Assembly: GCA_019422105.1 (NCBI GenBank)
Contig: JAHZDZ010000003.1
Coordinates: 226,330 to 290,329 of the forward strand
Reading direction: 5' to 3'
Length of the DNA: 64,000 nucleotides
DNA from: Bacillota bacterium
GTDB taxonomy: Bacteria; Bacillota; Clostridia; Lachnospirales; Anaerotignaceae
Under the pieces are notes generated by a model. That model saw only the letters and a list, made by a program, of their open reading frames with translations, was not told where the DNA came from and ran no database searches. A program made the position numbers and the translations under genes. Shown one piece after another: positions 16,299-24,371 of this stretch (positions are counted from its first letter, which is position 1; the number at the start of each line of letters is the position of its first letter).

Positions 16299-16524
16299 GT
16301 CAGCACATTTTTCGCTTTTCTCAAAAGCTCGCTCTGCTCGGCGGAATGGTCAGAACTTTGCTAACGCAAAGCCGCCTGCGGCGTTCGGCTCTTTTCTGCC
16401 GATTTATACTTTCCGCTGCCTGGTGCGGAGACATCGCGATAAGCGAGTAGCGGGGAAGCCCCGCCGTAGGTGGAAATGTGCCGACTATCGCGTTCTTTTG
16501 GTACTTTTCTTTAAAGAAAAGTAC
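16299..16524. repeat. Putative dispersed intergenic palindromic element (MITE-like)
   Basis: A GC-richer block in AT-rich surroundings is bounded by imperfect inverted ends: GTCAGCACATTT (16299-16310) against AAATGTGCCGAC (16474-16485), 11 of 12 matching. Inside is a stem around CGGGGAAGCCCCG. It is followed by a perfect 24-base palindrome (GTACTTTTCTTT and its complement, 16501-16524). Sequences of the type TTCTTTTGGTACTTTTCTTT recur between genes in many genomes. Only one copy is in this window, so mobility is inferred. The remainder of 16126-16673 holds no gene. Confidence 0.45.
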
Positions 16525-16673
16525 ATTGAAAAGTCTTTAAATGAGAAATTAAAATTATTATTTATTTACCAACCAATACTTTCTTAACGGTGCGGGAAGT
16601 TCCGTTTTCTTGCGTTTTCGGATGAGAAACAAGGAGCTTTTACGGTTTTAAATTCAATGAAGAGAAACAATAA

Positions 16674-17624
16674 TTATGCTTTTTCCAAGGCTAATTCCAA
16701 TATATCCCTGGCCAAATCCTCACCGATAATCAAGGTATTGATATATCCCGATTTGACGGCACAGTAGGCGGCGTCTGCCTTATTTTTGGCGGAACAGATG
16801 CCGATTCTCCATGCAGCGGTTTTGATTGCCTCTAAAGAAACGGAAACGACAAATCTGTTTTTCAGCGACATTTCATTGCCGCTCTTGTCATAAAAACGGG
16901 CATTGATATGTCCGGCACAGCCGCCCTCCAGAAGGGATACTCTTTCTTTTTCCGTTATATAGCCGTTTTTCTCAAGCATGGTGCTGCTGCTGTTGACGGA
17001 ACCGATGCCGCTCAGTATAATATCAGCTCTTGCCGCCGTTTTAATGGAGGAATCAATGGAGGGTTCCTCTATCAGGTGCCTGTATACCAATTCGTTGTCG
17101 ATAAAAAGAGGCGCATGAATGTTGGAATAGCTTCCGCCCAGCTTTTCAGAGAGCTTCATGGCCAGCTCCATACCGTCCTCGTGGGGGTTGCCTGTTCCAA
17201 GACAGCCTGCCATCTGGGCAACGTGGACATTGTAATAGGGCTTTGGCTCCAAGGCATCTGACAGATAGTTTAAGGCTGTGCCCCAGGAGGTGCCAAGTAT
17301 CATATTATTTTGCAGTATGCTGTGCAAAAAGTTGGCGCCTGCTTTTGCACACTGGCGCAGAGCGGTATCCTCATCAAATTTGCCTGCTACGACAAGGGCG
17401 TTTTTCAGAGGAAGGGCAGCGCGGAGTTCTTTTGAGAGGGCGGGATGAAGCCGTATGGGACTGTTAATTTTAATCTCAACAATCCCGTTTTCCTTCGCCT
17501 CCACAAGCATTCTGGAAACTGTCGGACGGGAAATGCCGTATATTTTGGCGATTTCCGACTGTGTCAGATTCTGTTCATAGTAGAGAGTGACAATTTGCAT
17601 CAAAAGTTCTTTGTTGGTTTTCAT
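16674..17624 (-). CDS. SorC-family sugar-responsive transcriptional regulator
   Basis: A 316-aa regulator. Residues about 5-50 form the HTH (LYYEQNLTQSEIAKIYGISRPTVSRML). The remaining sequence is the SorC/DeoR-type sugar-phosphate sensing domain (GTSWGTALNYLSDAL, LSGIGSV, GHINARFYD and SVSLEAIK motifs are typical). Such proteins form tetramers whose DNA binding changes when a phosphorylated sugar binds. It reads in the same direction as the alcohol dehydrogenase gene, with 94 bases between. Candidate operators (TGTTCA/TGAACA) lie at 18827-18949 between the dehydrogenase and transketolase genes. It is the probable regulator of the 18-23 kb sugar locus. Confidence 0.9.
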   Translation of the reverse strand: MKTNKELLMQIVTLYYEQNLTQSEIAKIYGISRPTVSRMLVEAKENGIVEIKINSPIRLHPALSKELRAALPLKNALVVAGKFDEDTALRQCAKAGANFLHSILQNNMILGTSWGTALNYLSDALEPKPYYNVHVAQMAGCLGTGNPHEDGMELAMKLSEKLGGSYSNIHAPLFIDNELVYRHLIEEPSIDSSIKTAARADIILSGIGSVNSSSTMLEKNGYITEKERVSLLEGGCAGHINARFYDKSGNEMSLKNRFVVSVSLEAIKTAAWRIGICSAKNKADAAYCAVKSGYINTLIIGEDLARDILELALEKA

Positions 17625-17718
17625 AGGTATCTCTTTCTTTCCTTTTTCGGTATTGGATTATTTTTACAGCTATTATATATGATGATGGAAGCAGCCGTCA
17701 AATGAAGACGTAGGCTTT

Positions 17719-18753
17719 TTACAGCTCATTGCATTTTAAGATGTTTTTCTGTCCCGGATTTTTCAGATTATGCTCAAAGGCCTCCCGCCAGTTTTCCAGT
17801 GGGAATATTCCCCCAATTACCTTTTTGGGGTAAATCAGCCCGCTGTCCATGAAGTGAAGAGCAGTGTGCCAGGAGCTTGGTTTCTGGCTGCGGGAACCGA
17901 TATATTCAATCTCCTTATGAAGTATCAAATCTGTCTCAATCTCATTACTGGGTTTACTGTACACGCCCATCTGTATAACCTTCCCTTTTTTTCTTACGAT
18001 TTCAAGAGCTTTGTTTAAAGCGGCGATTGCGCCGGCACACTCTATGGCAACGTCAACGCCGTAACCGTCTGTCATGTCTTTTATTATTTCTTCTAAATTT
18101 TCATTTGTCTGCTCAACGGTTTTATCAACGCCCCAGGTTTTGCTCAGGGCGAGTCTGTCTTTGTCGGCGGCAAGCCCTGCCAGTATAACGCGGGCACCCA
18201 ATGCCTTTGCAATCTGGGAAACCAGCATGCCAATGGCGCCAACGCCGAAGACACAGACGGTCTGGCCTGCTTTAATGCAGGCCTTTTCCATACAGGCGTG
18301 AACAGCGCAGGCTACTGGCTCTGTCAATGCGCCGCTTAAAAAATCAATACGCTCGGGAAGTATATGAACGCTTTCCTCACGGGTTAAGGTATACTGCGCA
18401 AAAGCACCATTTTGGTTTGTGCCAAGTCCAATACGGCTTGAGCACAAATTATAATCCTTTGTGGCACAGTAAATACAGTGACCGCAGGTGGCAAAAGCGG
18501 TTTCGGTGGTGACTCTGTCGCCTGTTTTTATATTTTTGACCATTTCCCCTGTTGCCGTCACAATACCTGCCAATTCATGTCCTAAAACGACGGGGAGCTT
18601 GGTCTTGGAGTAGTGCCCGCTGAAAGCGTGCAAGTCCGTTCCGCAGATGCCGGCATAGCATATTTTTATTTTAATCTGATCCTTTATGGGGTGAGGCTCT
18701 TCTATTTCCAGTAATTCCATATCTCCAAAATCCTTTAACACAAGCGCTTTCAT
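17719..18753 (-). CDS. Zinc-dependent medium-chain alcohol/polyol dehydrogenase
   Basis: A 344-aa MDR oxidoreductase of the sorbitol/threonine dehydrogenase type. Catalytic zinc ligands are Cys in GICGTD and His-Glu in LGHE. The structural zinc loop is complete (four Cys in CGHCIYCATKDYNLC). The Rossmann motif is GVGAIG. It probably oxidises a polyol or reduces a ketose with NAD(H); substrate unknown. Start 18753 follows AAAGGAGGT; an upstream GTG/ATG extension to 18840 is not conserved-like and would run through the promoter. It diverges from the transketolase operon and shares operator motifs with it. Confidence 0.9.
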   Translation of the reverse strand: MKALVLKDFGDMELLEIEEPHPIKDQIKIKICYAGICGTDLHAFSGHYSKTKLPVVLGHELAGIVTATGEMVKNIKTGDRVTTETAFATCGHCIYCATKDYNLCSSRIGLGTNQNGAFAQYTLTREESVHILPERIDFLSGALTEPVACAVHACMEKACIKAGQTVCVFGVGAIGMLVSQIAKALGARVILAGLAADKDRLALSKTWGVDKTVEQTNENLEEIIKDMTDGYGVDVAIECAGAIAALNKALEIVRKKGKVIQMGVYSKPSNEIETDLILHKEIEYIGSRSQKPSSWHTALHFMDSGLIYPKKVIGGIFPLENWREAFEHNLKNPGQKNILKCNEL

Positions 18754-18811
18754 AAAAAAGATACCTCCTTTGAAATTTTGTTCACAGAAATGAAATGATG
18801 TTGTTACCTTC

Positions 18812-18840
18812 ACTATACGGTTGATTTGAACATTTGTCAA
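18812..18840 (-). promoter_or_regulatory. Dehydrogenase promoter with operator half-site in spacer
   Basis: On the minus strand TTGACA (18840-18835) and TATAGT (18817-18812) are 17 bp apart, a near-consensus promoter. The spacer contains TGTTCA (18832-18827 on the minus strand), the same six bases that form the inverted repeat at 18932-18949. A regulator bound here would block polymerase directly. Confidence 0.65.
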
Positions 18841-18888
18841 TTATAATGATACAAATGAAAAAATATATTTGCTTTTTCTTAAAAAATA

Positions 18889-18917
18889 TTGACATTTTTA
18901 CAATAATATGCAAGAAT
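18889..18917 (+). promoter_or_regulatory. Transketolase operon promoter (extended -10)
   Basis: TTGACA (18889-18894), a 17-bp spacer and AAGAAT (18912-18917) preceded by TG at 18909-18910. Transcription would start near 18924, just before the inverted repeat at 18932-18949. Confidence 0.6.
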
Positions 18918-18931
18918 GAAGGTGTAAAAAA

Positions 18932-18949
18932 TGTTCAAAATAATGAACA
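18932..18949. promoter_or_regulatory. Putative SorC operator, inverted repeat
   Basis: TGTTCA (18932-18937) and TGAACA (18944-18949) are perfect inverted half-sites with a 6-bp AT spacer. They are placed just after the expected transcription start of the transketolase operon. The half-site recurs inside the divergent promoter. The obvious candidate binder is the SorC-family regulator at 16674-17624. Confidence 0.55.
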
Positions 18950-18992
18950 AATGTAAAAAATATAATGTGGCATAAAAAAGGAGAGGTTGTTT

Positions 18993-19898
18993 ATGTCAAA
19001 TCAGCAATACAGTGATAAAGAAATTCAGCAGGCTGCACAAAAAGTCAGGAAACAGGTTATGAAATTTACGATAGAGCGGGGCGGTTGCTATTTGGGTCAG
19101 GCCTGCTCCAGTGCTGAAATACTTGCGTGCCTTTATATGAGAATAATGAATCTGGGAGAGAGTATGGGCGCAAAAAATGCCGCTCCTTTTCCGGGTGTAC
19201 CGGGACCTGATAACATGGATTATCCGAAAGGCTCTCTCTATAACGGCGATTTTGCGCCGGATACGGACAGATTTTTTCTTTCTCCGGCTCACTATGCCTG
19301 TGTCTTATACTGTACCTTAGAGCAATGCGGCCGAATCTCCCATTCTGCTATTGAGAAATTTAATGTGGACGGCTGGAATATGGAGATGATTGGAGCGGAG
19401 CACTCGCCGGGCTTTGAGAACTCGGCGGGAACACTGGGTCAGACGTTAAGCATTGCAGCCGGTACGGCCCACGCCAGAAAGCTGAAGAAGGAGAAGGGAC
19501 GGGTTTTTGTTCTTCTTGGAGACGGAGAGCTGCAGGAGGGGCAGACATGGGAAACCTTTCAGGCGGCATCCTTCTATGGACTTGATAACCTGATTGTCTA
19601 TATAGACGCCAACGGACATCAGGTGGAGGGAAGGACGGATACGGTTATGGCAATGGAACCCCTTGCAGACAGATTCAAAGCATTTGGTGCGGCAGTTGTG
19701 GATATAGACGGGTATGACCTGAAGGCAATGGAGAAGGCGGCAGCAACAGAGCACGTCGGTAAGCCTCTGGTTGTCATCTGCCGTACCTCTCCCACACATG
19801 GTGTACCCATGCTTGAGAGACGGGAGCCGTTTCTCCATTTTGTCCGGTTTGCAGGGGATGAGGTGGAAGAGGCAAAAAGATTTTATGAAACCATGTGA
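18993..19898 (+). CDS. Transketolase N-terminal (thiamine-diphosphate binding) subunit
   Basis: A 301-aa first half of a split transketolase. It carries the thiamine-diphosphate/metal motif GDGELQEGQTWE (continuing to D-A-N-G), HSPG before it, and C-terminal SPTHGVPMLE. It acts with the C-terminal subunit encoded 14 bases downstream. Split transketolases of this kind serve special sugars in many Clostridia rather than the main pentose pathway. Start 18993 follows AAGGAGAGG; TTG 18987 is rejected. It is the first gene of the plus-strand operon. Confidence 0.92.
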   Translation: MSNQQYSDKEIQQAAQKVRKQVMKFTIERGGCYLGQACSSAEILACLYMRIMNLGESMGAKNAAPFPGVPGPDNMDYPKGSLYNGDFAPDTDRFFLSPAHYACVLYCTLEQCGRISHSAIEKFNVDGWNMEMIGAEHSPGFENSAGTLGQTLSIAAGTAHARKLKKEKGRVFVLLGDGELQEGQTWETFQAASFYGLDNLIVYIDANGHQVEGRTDTVMAMEPLADRFKAFGAAVVDIDGYDLKAMEKAAATEHVGKPLVVICRTSPTHGVPMLERREPFLHFVRFAGDEVEEAKRFYETM

Positions 19899-19912
19899 AG
19901 GGAGCGGGAAAT

Positions 19913-20902
19913 ATGAAGCTGGAAATAAATGTGCACCAGAAAAATATGCTGAGATGGGCTGAGAGTCATCCTGAGGCGGTTGTATTGTCCGCTGATTTGG
20001 GTACTTCCTGTGAGATAAAAGAGTTTATGTTTGCTTATCCTGACAGATATTTTTCTATGGGTATCGCAGAGCAGAATATGGTGAGCTGGGCGGCGGGCCT
20101 TGCAAGGGAAGGTTTTCGCCCTTATCTGCATACCTTCGGCGTATTCTTATACCGCAGGGTTTTGGATCAGCTGGAAATGTCAGTGGCCTATCCCAATCTT
20201 CCTGTGACCTTTGTGGGATTTCTTCCTGGCATTATGACGCCGGGCGGCGTTACACATCAGGCAGTGGATGATGTGGCAGTGCTGCGGGGTATTCCCAATA
20301 TGACCATATTGGACACGGGAGACGCCACGGATATTGAGTCGGTTTTGGATGTTGCCCACAAGGTGAACGGTCCTGTCTACATAAGGATGCTCAGAAAAGA
20401 GGTGCCGAGACTTTTTCCGGCGGAAGAGCCAATGGAGCTCAACAGAGGCCGTGTACTGAGCCGGGGAAATGATGTTGCTATTTTTTCCTCAAGCATCTGC
20501 ACGGAGGAGGCTCTGAGGGCCATACGGGTTTTAAAGAAAAGGGGACTTTCCGTACAGCATATGCATATTTCAACGCTGAAGCCCTTTTCTGACCCTTTGG
20601 TTTTGGAATCCCTGAAAAAAGTAAAATTCGGTGCTGTTACCATGGAAAATCATGTCACCATTGGCGGCCTTGGAACGGCGGTAGCGGACATGATTGCGGA
20701 AAACGGTCTGGCGGTGAAGTTGAAAAAGGTAGGAATACAGGACACATTTACCCATGGCGCTTCCAAAATGTATCTCATGAAGAAATATGGATTGGACGCT
20801 ATGGCTTTGATAAAAGCGGTGGAAGAGCTTTGCGGCAGAGATTTCCATATAGGGGAGGAAGAGCTGGAAAAGATGCGGTTTGAGGATTATTCCGCTGTCT
20901 GA
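19913..20902 (+). CDS. Transketolase C-terminal subunit
   Basis: A 329-aa second half of the split transketolase: pyrimidine-binding domain with the catalytic Glu in GIAEQNMVSWAAGLA, GVTHQAVDDVAVLR, then the transketolase C-terminal domain (ENHVTIGGLGTAVAD). Together with the upstream protein it would move a two-carbon ketol unit from a ketose phosphate. Start 19913 follows AAGGGAG; a GTG at 19895 overlaps the upstream stop and adds six residues. The aldolase gene follows after 33 bases. Confidence 0.92.
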   Translation: MKLEINVHQKNMLRWAESHPEAVVLSADLGTSCEIKEFMFAYPDRYFSMGIAEQNMVSWAAGLAREGFRPYLHTFGVFLYRRVLDQLEMSVAYPNLPVTFVGFLPGIMTPGGVTHQAVDDVAVLRGIPNMTILDTGDATDIESVLDVAHKVNGPVYIRMLRKEVPRLFPAEEPMELNRGRVLSRGNDVAIFSSSICTEEALRAIRVLKKRGLSVQHMHISTLKPFSDPLVLESLKKVKFGAVTMENHVTIGGLGTAVADMIAENGLAVKLKKVGIQDTFTHGASKMYLMKKYGLDAMALIKAVEELCGRDFHIGEEELEKMRFEDYSAV

Positions 20903-20935
20903 TGGGATTTGAAAATGCGGAAGGAGGACAAGAAG

Positions 20936-21610
20936 ATGTTTGAGGACTGTAAAAGGGATATGATAAAGGCGGGAATGAAGCTTGACAGGTATGGTCTTAT
21001 CGCCCTGTCAGGCGGGAATGTCAGCGTTCGCACAGAAAGCGGAGAGGTTATTGTCACCCCAACGGGTATGATATATGAGGATATGGAGCCGGAGGATATG
21101 GTAGTCATGGATTTGGAGGGGCATGTTATGGAGGGAAAGAGGAAGCCTACCTCAGACGTGGAGGCCATACTCTACATATTCCGTGAAAAACCTGATGTCC
21201 GAGCGGTTATACATACCCATCAGCCCTATGCCACAGCCATAGGACTGGTGGAGGATGAATTTAAGGTAAATCTGACGACCCTCGCCAACTGTGCGGCGGG
21301 AAATGTCAGAGTGGCGCCCTACAGTTCCCCGGGGAGTGTGGATATGGGCATTGATACCGTAAAATATATAGGAGACAGTTTGGCGGTTATTTTGGCGCAC
21401 CATGGCGTAATCACAGTGGGCAGTTCTCTCAAGCAGGCACTTTATGCGGCTGTGTATATGGAGGAAGCGGCGAAATGCTATCTGGCAGCAAAAGCGGTAG
21501 GCGAGCCGAAGGTTATGACGGAAGCACAGATTCGCCAATGCGTTGAGGTTTTTAAATATTACGGGCAGGATACGCCTGTTATTCCAAAGAGTCTTGTGGA
21601 GCGTGTCTGA
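20936..21610 (+). CDS. Class II aldolase/adducin-family protein (sugar-phosphate aldolase or epimerase)
   Basis: A 224-aa zinc enzyme of the L-fuculose-phosphate aldolase/L-ribulose-5-phosphate 4-epimerase family. LIALSGGNVSVR binds phosphate, the zinc ligands are in IHTHQPYA and LAHHGVIT, and the general-acid Glu position is in TSDVEAIL. It cleaves or epimerises a phosphorylated ketose; which one is not visible. Start 20936 follows AAGGAGGA at 7 bases; an ATG at 20915 precedes that site and is rejected. The kinase gene starts 20 bases after the stop. Confidence 0.88.
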   Translation: MFEDCKRDMIKAGMKLDRYGLIALSGGNVSVRTESGEVIVTPTGMIYEDMEPEDMVVMDLEGHVMEGKRKPTSDVEAILYIFREKPDVRAVIHTHQPYATAIGLVEDEFKVNLTTLANCAAGNVRVAPYSSPGSVDMGIDTVKYIGDSLAVILAHHGVITVGSSLKQALYAAVYMEEAAKCYLAAKAVGEPKVMTEAQIRQCVEVFKYYGQDTPVIPKSLVERV

Positions 21611-21629
21611 TATAAGGGGGCGGCGGCTT

Positions 21630-23063
21630 ATGAAAGACGTTTATCTGGTAATTGACTCCAGCTCAGGTTCTGTAAGGGCGGGTGTGCTGACTCCCCAAGG
21701 GGACTTGCTTGCCACCAAAAGCCGGAATATACAGAATAAAAAGGATGCCCTGTATCCTGACGCACTGTATTTCGAGCCTGAGATACTTTGGCAGGAAATC
21801 AAGGAAATTTGCAGTGAGGTTCTTTTGGAGGTATCGTCTGTAAATGTGATGGCAGTTACGGCTGTCAGCCAAAGAGAAGGCATAGTATTGCTTGACGGAG
21901 AAAGAAGGGCTCTCGGCGGGTATCCCAATATTGACAACAGGGGTGCAGAATGGGAGAAAACGATTCAGAATCCCCATTATCCTTACAGTATCGGCGGCAG
22001 GTGGGTCAGTACCCTTTTTTCCGCGCTCAAGCTAAAGGGAGTGCAGGCGCGGCGGCAGGAGATATGGCATAAAATTGATGCCTTTACCAGTATCAGTGAT
22101 TGGATTGGTTTTTGTTTTACCGGCAGATTGGCCTATGAGACAACGCAGGCATGTGAAACCCTTCTCTTTGATGTGGCGAGGGGAGAGTGGTCAAAGGAGC
22201 TTTGCGGTATATTTTCCATTCCGTATAAATGGCTTCCTCCCGTTATACACAGCGGCACCCTTTTGGGTGTCATAGACGGTATGCTGGCTGGAGAGCTTGG
22301 ACTTAAAGAAAACACACCGTTTTTAGTCGGCGGCGCCGATACCCAGATGGCCATTGAGAGCTGTATGCCCCAGGAGGGTGATGCGGTCATTGTGGCGGGC
22401 ACCACAACACCTATTGTAAGCCTGCAAAGCGCCTATTTAGTGGATGGAGCGGAACGCTGCTGGGTGAATAGGCATGTAAGGCAGGACGCTTTTATCGTAG
22501 AAACCAATGTGGGTGTATCAGGACTTAACTATCAGCGGGCGAAAGAAATCTTTTACCCTGATATGGACTATGACGGTATGGAAAAGGAGCTTTTAGGCTG
22601 CGGAGGCGGACGGTGTACTGCATCTGTCGGTTCCATGATTTTCAGTGAGGGCAGAATTACACCGGGGGGAGGCTTTCTGGTGAACACACCCCTGGAGGAA
22701 AATTTGACAAGAGCCGATTTTGTGTGGGCGGTATTGATGGATTATGTCTGCTCCTTCCGAAGTAATTTTGATAATCTCCGGGATATTACCGGACGGGAGG
22801 AAAAGGAGATATATGGCTGCGGAGGCGGTTTTTTGGGACATATCCTTCCCAAGCTTTTGGCGGATATATGCCAAAGACCCATACAGGTTGTGAAAGGCTA
22901 TGCTTACGGTTCCATGAACGGAGCGGTACGGATGGCGAATACGTATTTCGGATTGGAATCCAATTACAGGGAAATTGCCTATACAGTTAAGCCGGATAAG
23001 GGCAGAAATTTGGAGGTACAGTATGAAAAATGGCTGAGGACAAGAAAACTGTTCAATCCGTAA
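21630..23063 (+). CDS. FGGY-family carbohydrate kinase
   Basis: A 477-aa sugar kinase of the ASKHA fold. It starts VYLVIDSSSGSVRAGVL (phosphate-1 loop), has VSQREGIVLLD, SDWIGFCFTG, and VGGADTQMAIE, followed by VAGTTTPIV and GCGGGFLGHILPKLLADI of the FGGY C-terminal domain. It phosphorylates a ketose, polyol or related sugar. The GGADTQ motif is also seen in less standard branches such as the autoinducer-2 kinase LsrK, so the substrate need not be a common pentose. Start 21630 follows GGGGGCGG; the frame extends upstream into the aldolase gene but without a site. Confidence 0.9.
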   Translation: MKDVYLVIDSSSGSVRAGVLTPQGDLLATKSRNIQNKKDALYPDALYFEPEILWQEIKEICSEVLLEVSSVNVMAVTAVSQREGIVLLDGERRALGGYPNIDNRGAEWEKTIQNPHYPYSIGGRWVSTLFSALKLKGVQARRQEIWHKIDAFTSISDWIGFCFTGRLAYETTQACETLLFDVARGEWSKELCGIFSIPYKWLPPVIHSGTLLGVIDGMLAGELGLKENTPFLVGGADTQMAIESCMPQEGDAVIVAGTTTPIVSLQSAYLVDGAERCWVNRHVRQDAFIVETNVGVSGLNYQRAKEIFYPDMDYDGMEKELLGCGGGRCTASVGSMIFSEGRITPGGGFLVNTPLEENLTRADFVWAVLMDYVCSFRSNFDNLRDITGREEKEIYGCGGGFLGHILPKLLADICQRPIQVVKGYAYGSMNGAVRMANTYFGLESNYREIAYTVKPDKGRNLEVQYEKWLRTRKLFNP

Positions 23064-23129
23064 AAAAGGAGGAGGTGCTGATTAAACTGTGTATCACATA
23101 GTGTTTTGTAATGGTGAGGAGGGATTAAT

Positions 23130-24317
23130 ATGGAAATGGATGATTTAAGGAAACTGAACCGTGACACGGGAATGCTCTACAGCGGCAGCAGTGTGGAGGT
23201 GGAGGGCTCCTATCCGGAATCTCCACCAATCTACATGTCGACAGCTTTTGTACTCAAGGATTTGGATGCACTTACCTATGCGCAGGAAAACGGCGGATAC
23301 ATGTACACCAGGGATTACAGCCCCAATCATATTTTAATTCAGGATTTAATTAATTATCTGGAAAAGGGGGAGGGCTGTGTATGCACCTCGTCAGGCATGG
23401 CAGCAATTTTCTGCGGCCTTCTCTCCCTGTTAAAGGGCGGTGACCATATTATTTCAAACGCGGCTGTCTACGGGGAGACATGGGATCTGATGGCAAACGT
23501 TCTGGTAGATTACGGCATTGAAACTTCCTTTGTCGATATCAATGATGCGGCGGCTTTGGAGAAAGCAATACGGCCTAATACAAAATTAGTCTATACAGAG
23601 ATTATCACAAATCCGCTGACGGTTGTCGTTGATATTGACAGTGTGGTGAGGATTGCCCATGATCATGGGATTAAGGTGATGGTGGACAATACCTTTACGC
23701 CGGGTCTTATCGCGCCTATGGAGCATGGTGCTGACATGGTGGTGCACAGCCTGACGAAATACATCAACGGGCATTTTGATGTGACGGGAGGGGCCGTTGT
23801 CACCAGAAAAGAGCTTCTGCCGAGGGTGAAATATTTTATGACACTTTTTGGCTCATCCCTTGGCCCGATGGAAGCGTGGCTGGCGCTTCGTGGCGCCCGC
23901 ACAATGGATATGAGGGTGGGAAAACAGTATGAGAATGCGGCTAAAATTGCTGAAGCCCTCTCAAAGCATCCAAAGGTGCAGGCGGTCTACCATCCAAGTC
24001 TTGAGAACCATCCGCAGCACAGTTTGGCGGGACAAATTCTAAAGGGCGGCTACGGCGCTATGATGAGCTTTGCTCTCAGTAATTCCAGAGAGAAGGCGAA
24101 CCGGTTTATCAATGATTTGAAGCTGATACAGTTTGTTCCGACACTGGGCGGCTATAAAACAACATTGACCCATCCGGCTTCCACCTCCCACAAGGATGTG
24201 GAGGAGAGCGTGCGTCTTGAGATGGGCATCCATGACGGCCTTATCCGAATGTCGGTTGGCATGGAAAATGCACAGGATTTGATTGATGATTTGTATCAGG
24301 CTTTGGAAAAGGTATGA
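23130..24317 (+). CDS. Cys/Met-metabolism PLP-dependent enzyme (second paralog)
   Basis: A 395-aa fold-type I PLP enzyme of the trans-sulfuration family. Seen are YTRDYSPN, the SSGMAAIF cofactor loop, the VDNTFTPG Asp region and the PLP lysine in SLTKYINGH. It has clear differences from the enzyme at 421-1617 (for example SLTKYINGH against SATKYLCGH), so substrate preference probably differs. Start 23130 follows GAGGAGGG. It lies 66 bases after the kinase, on the same strand as the sugar operon, and 54 bases before an amino-acid symporter. It may form a separate amino-acid unit with that symporter. Confidence 0.88.
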   Translation: MEMDDLRKLNRDTGMLYSGSSVEVEGSYPESPPIYMSTAFVLKDLDALTYAQENGGYMYTRDYSPNHILIQDLINYLEKGEGCVCTSSGMAAIFCGLLSLLKGGDHIISNAAVYGETWDLMANVLVDYGIETSFVDINDAAALEKAIRPNTKLVYTEIITNPLTVVVDIDSVVRIAHDHGIKVMVDNTFTPGLIAPMEHGADMVVHSLTKYINGHFDVTGGAVVTRKELLPRVKYFMTLFGSSLGPMEAWLALRGARTMDMRVGKQYENAAKIAEALSKHPKVQAVYHPSLENHPQHSLAGQILKGGYGAMMSFALSNSREKANRFINDLKLIQFVPTLGGYKTTLTHPASTSHKDVEESVRLEMGIHDGLIRMSVGMENAQDLIDDLYQALEKV

Positions 24318-24371
24318 GAGAGAATGTTTTATAACCGGGAGAGGGAAAAGTAGTATAAAGGGGGTCCACAT

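Noticed and set aside
18993..20902. Split transketolase as part of a sulfoquinovose (sulfo-TK) pathway
   Set aside because: The isomerase and sulfolactaldehyde reductase genes expected next to it are missing; a kinase and aldolase are present instead.
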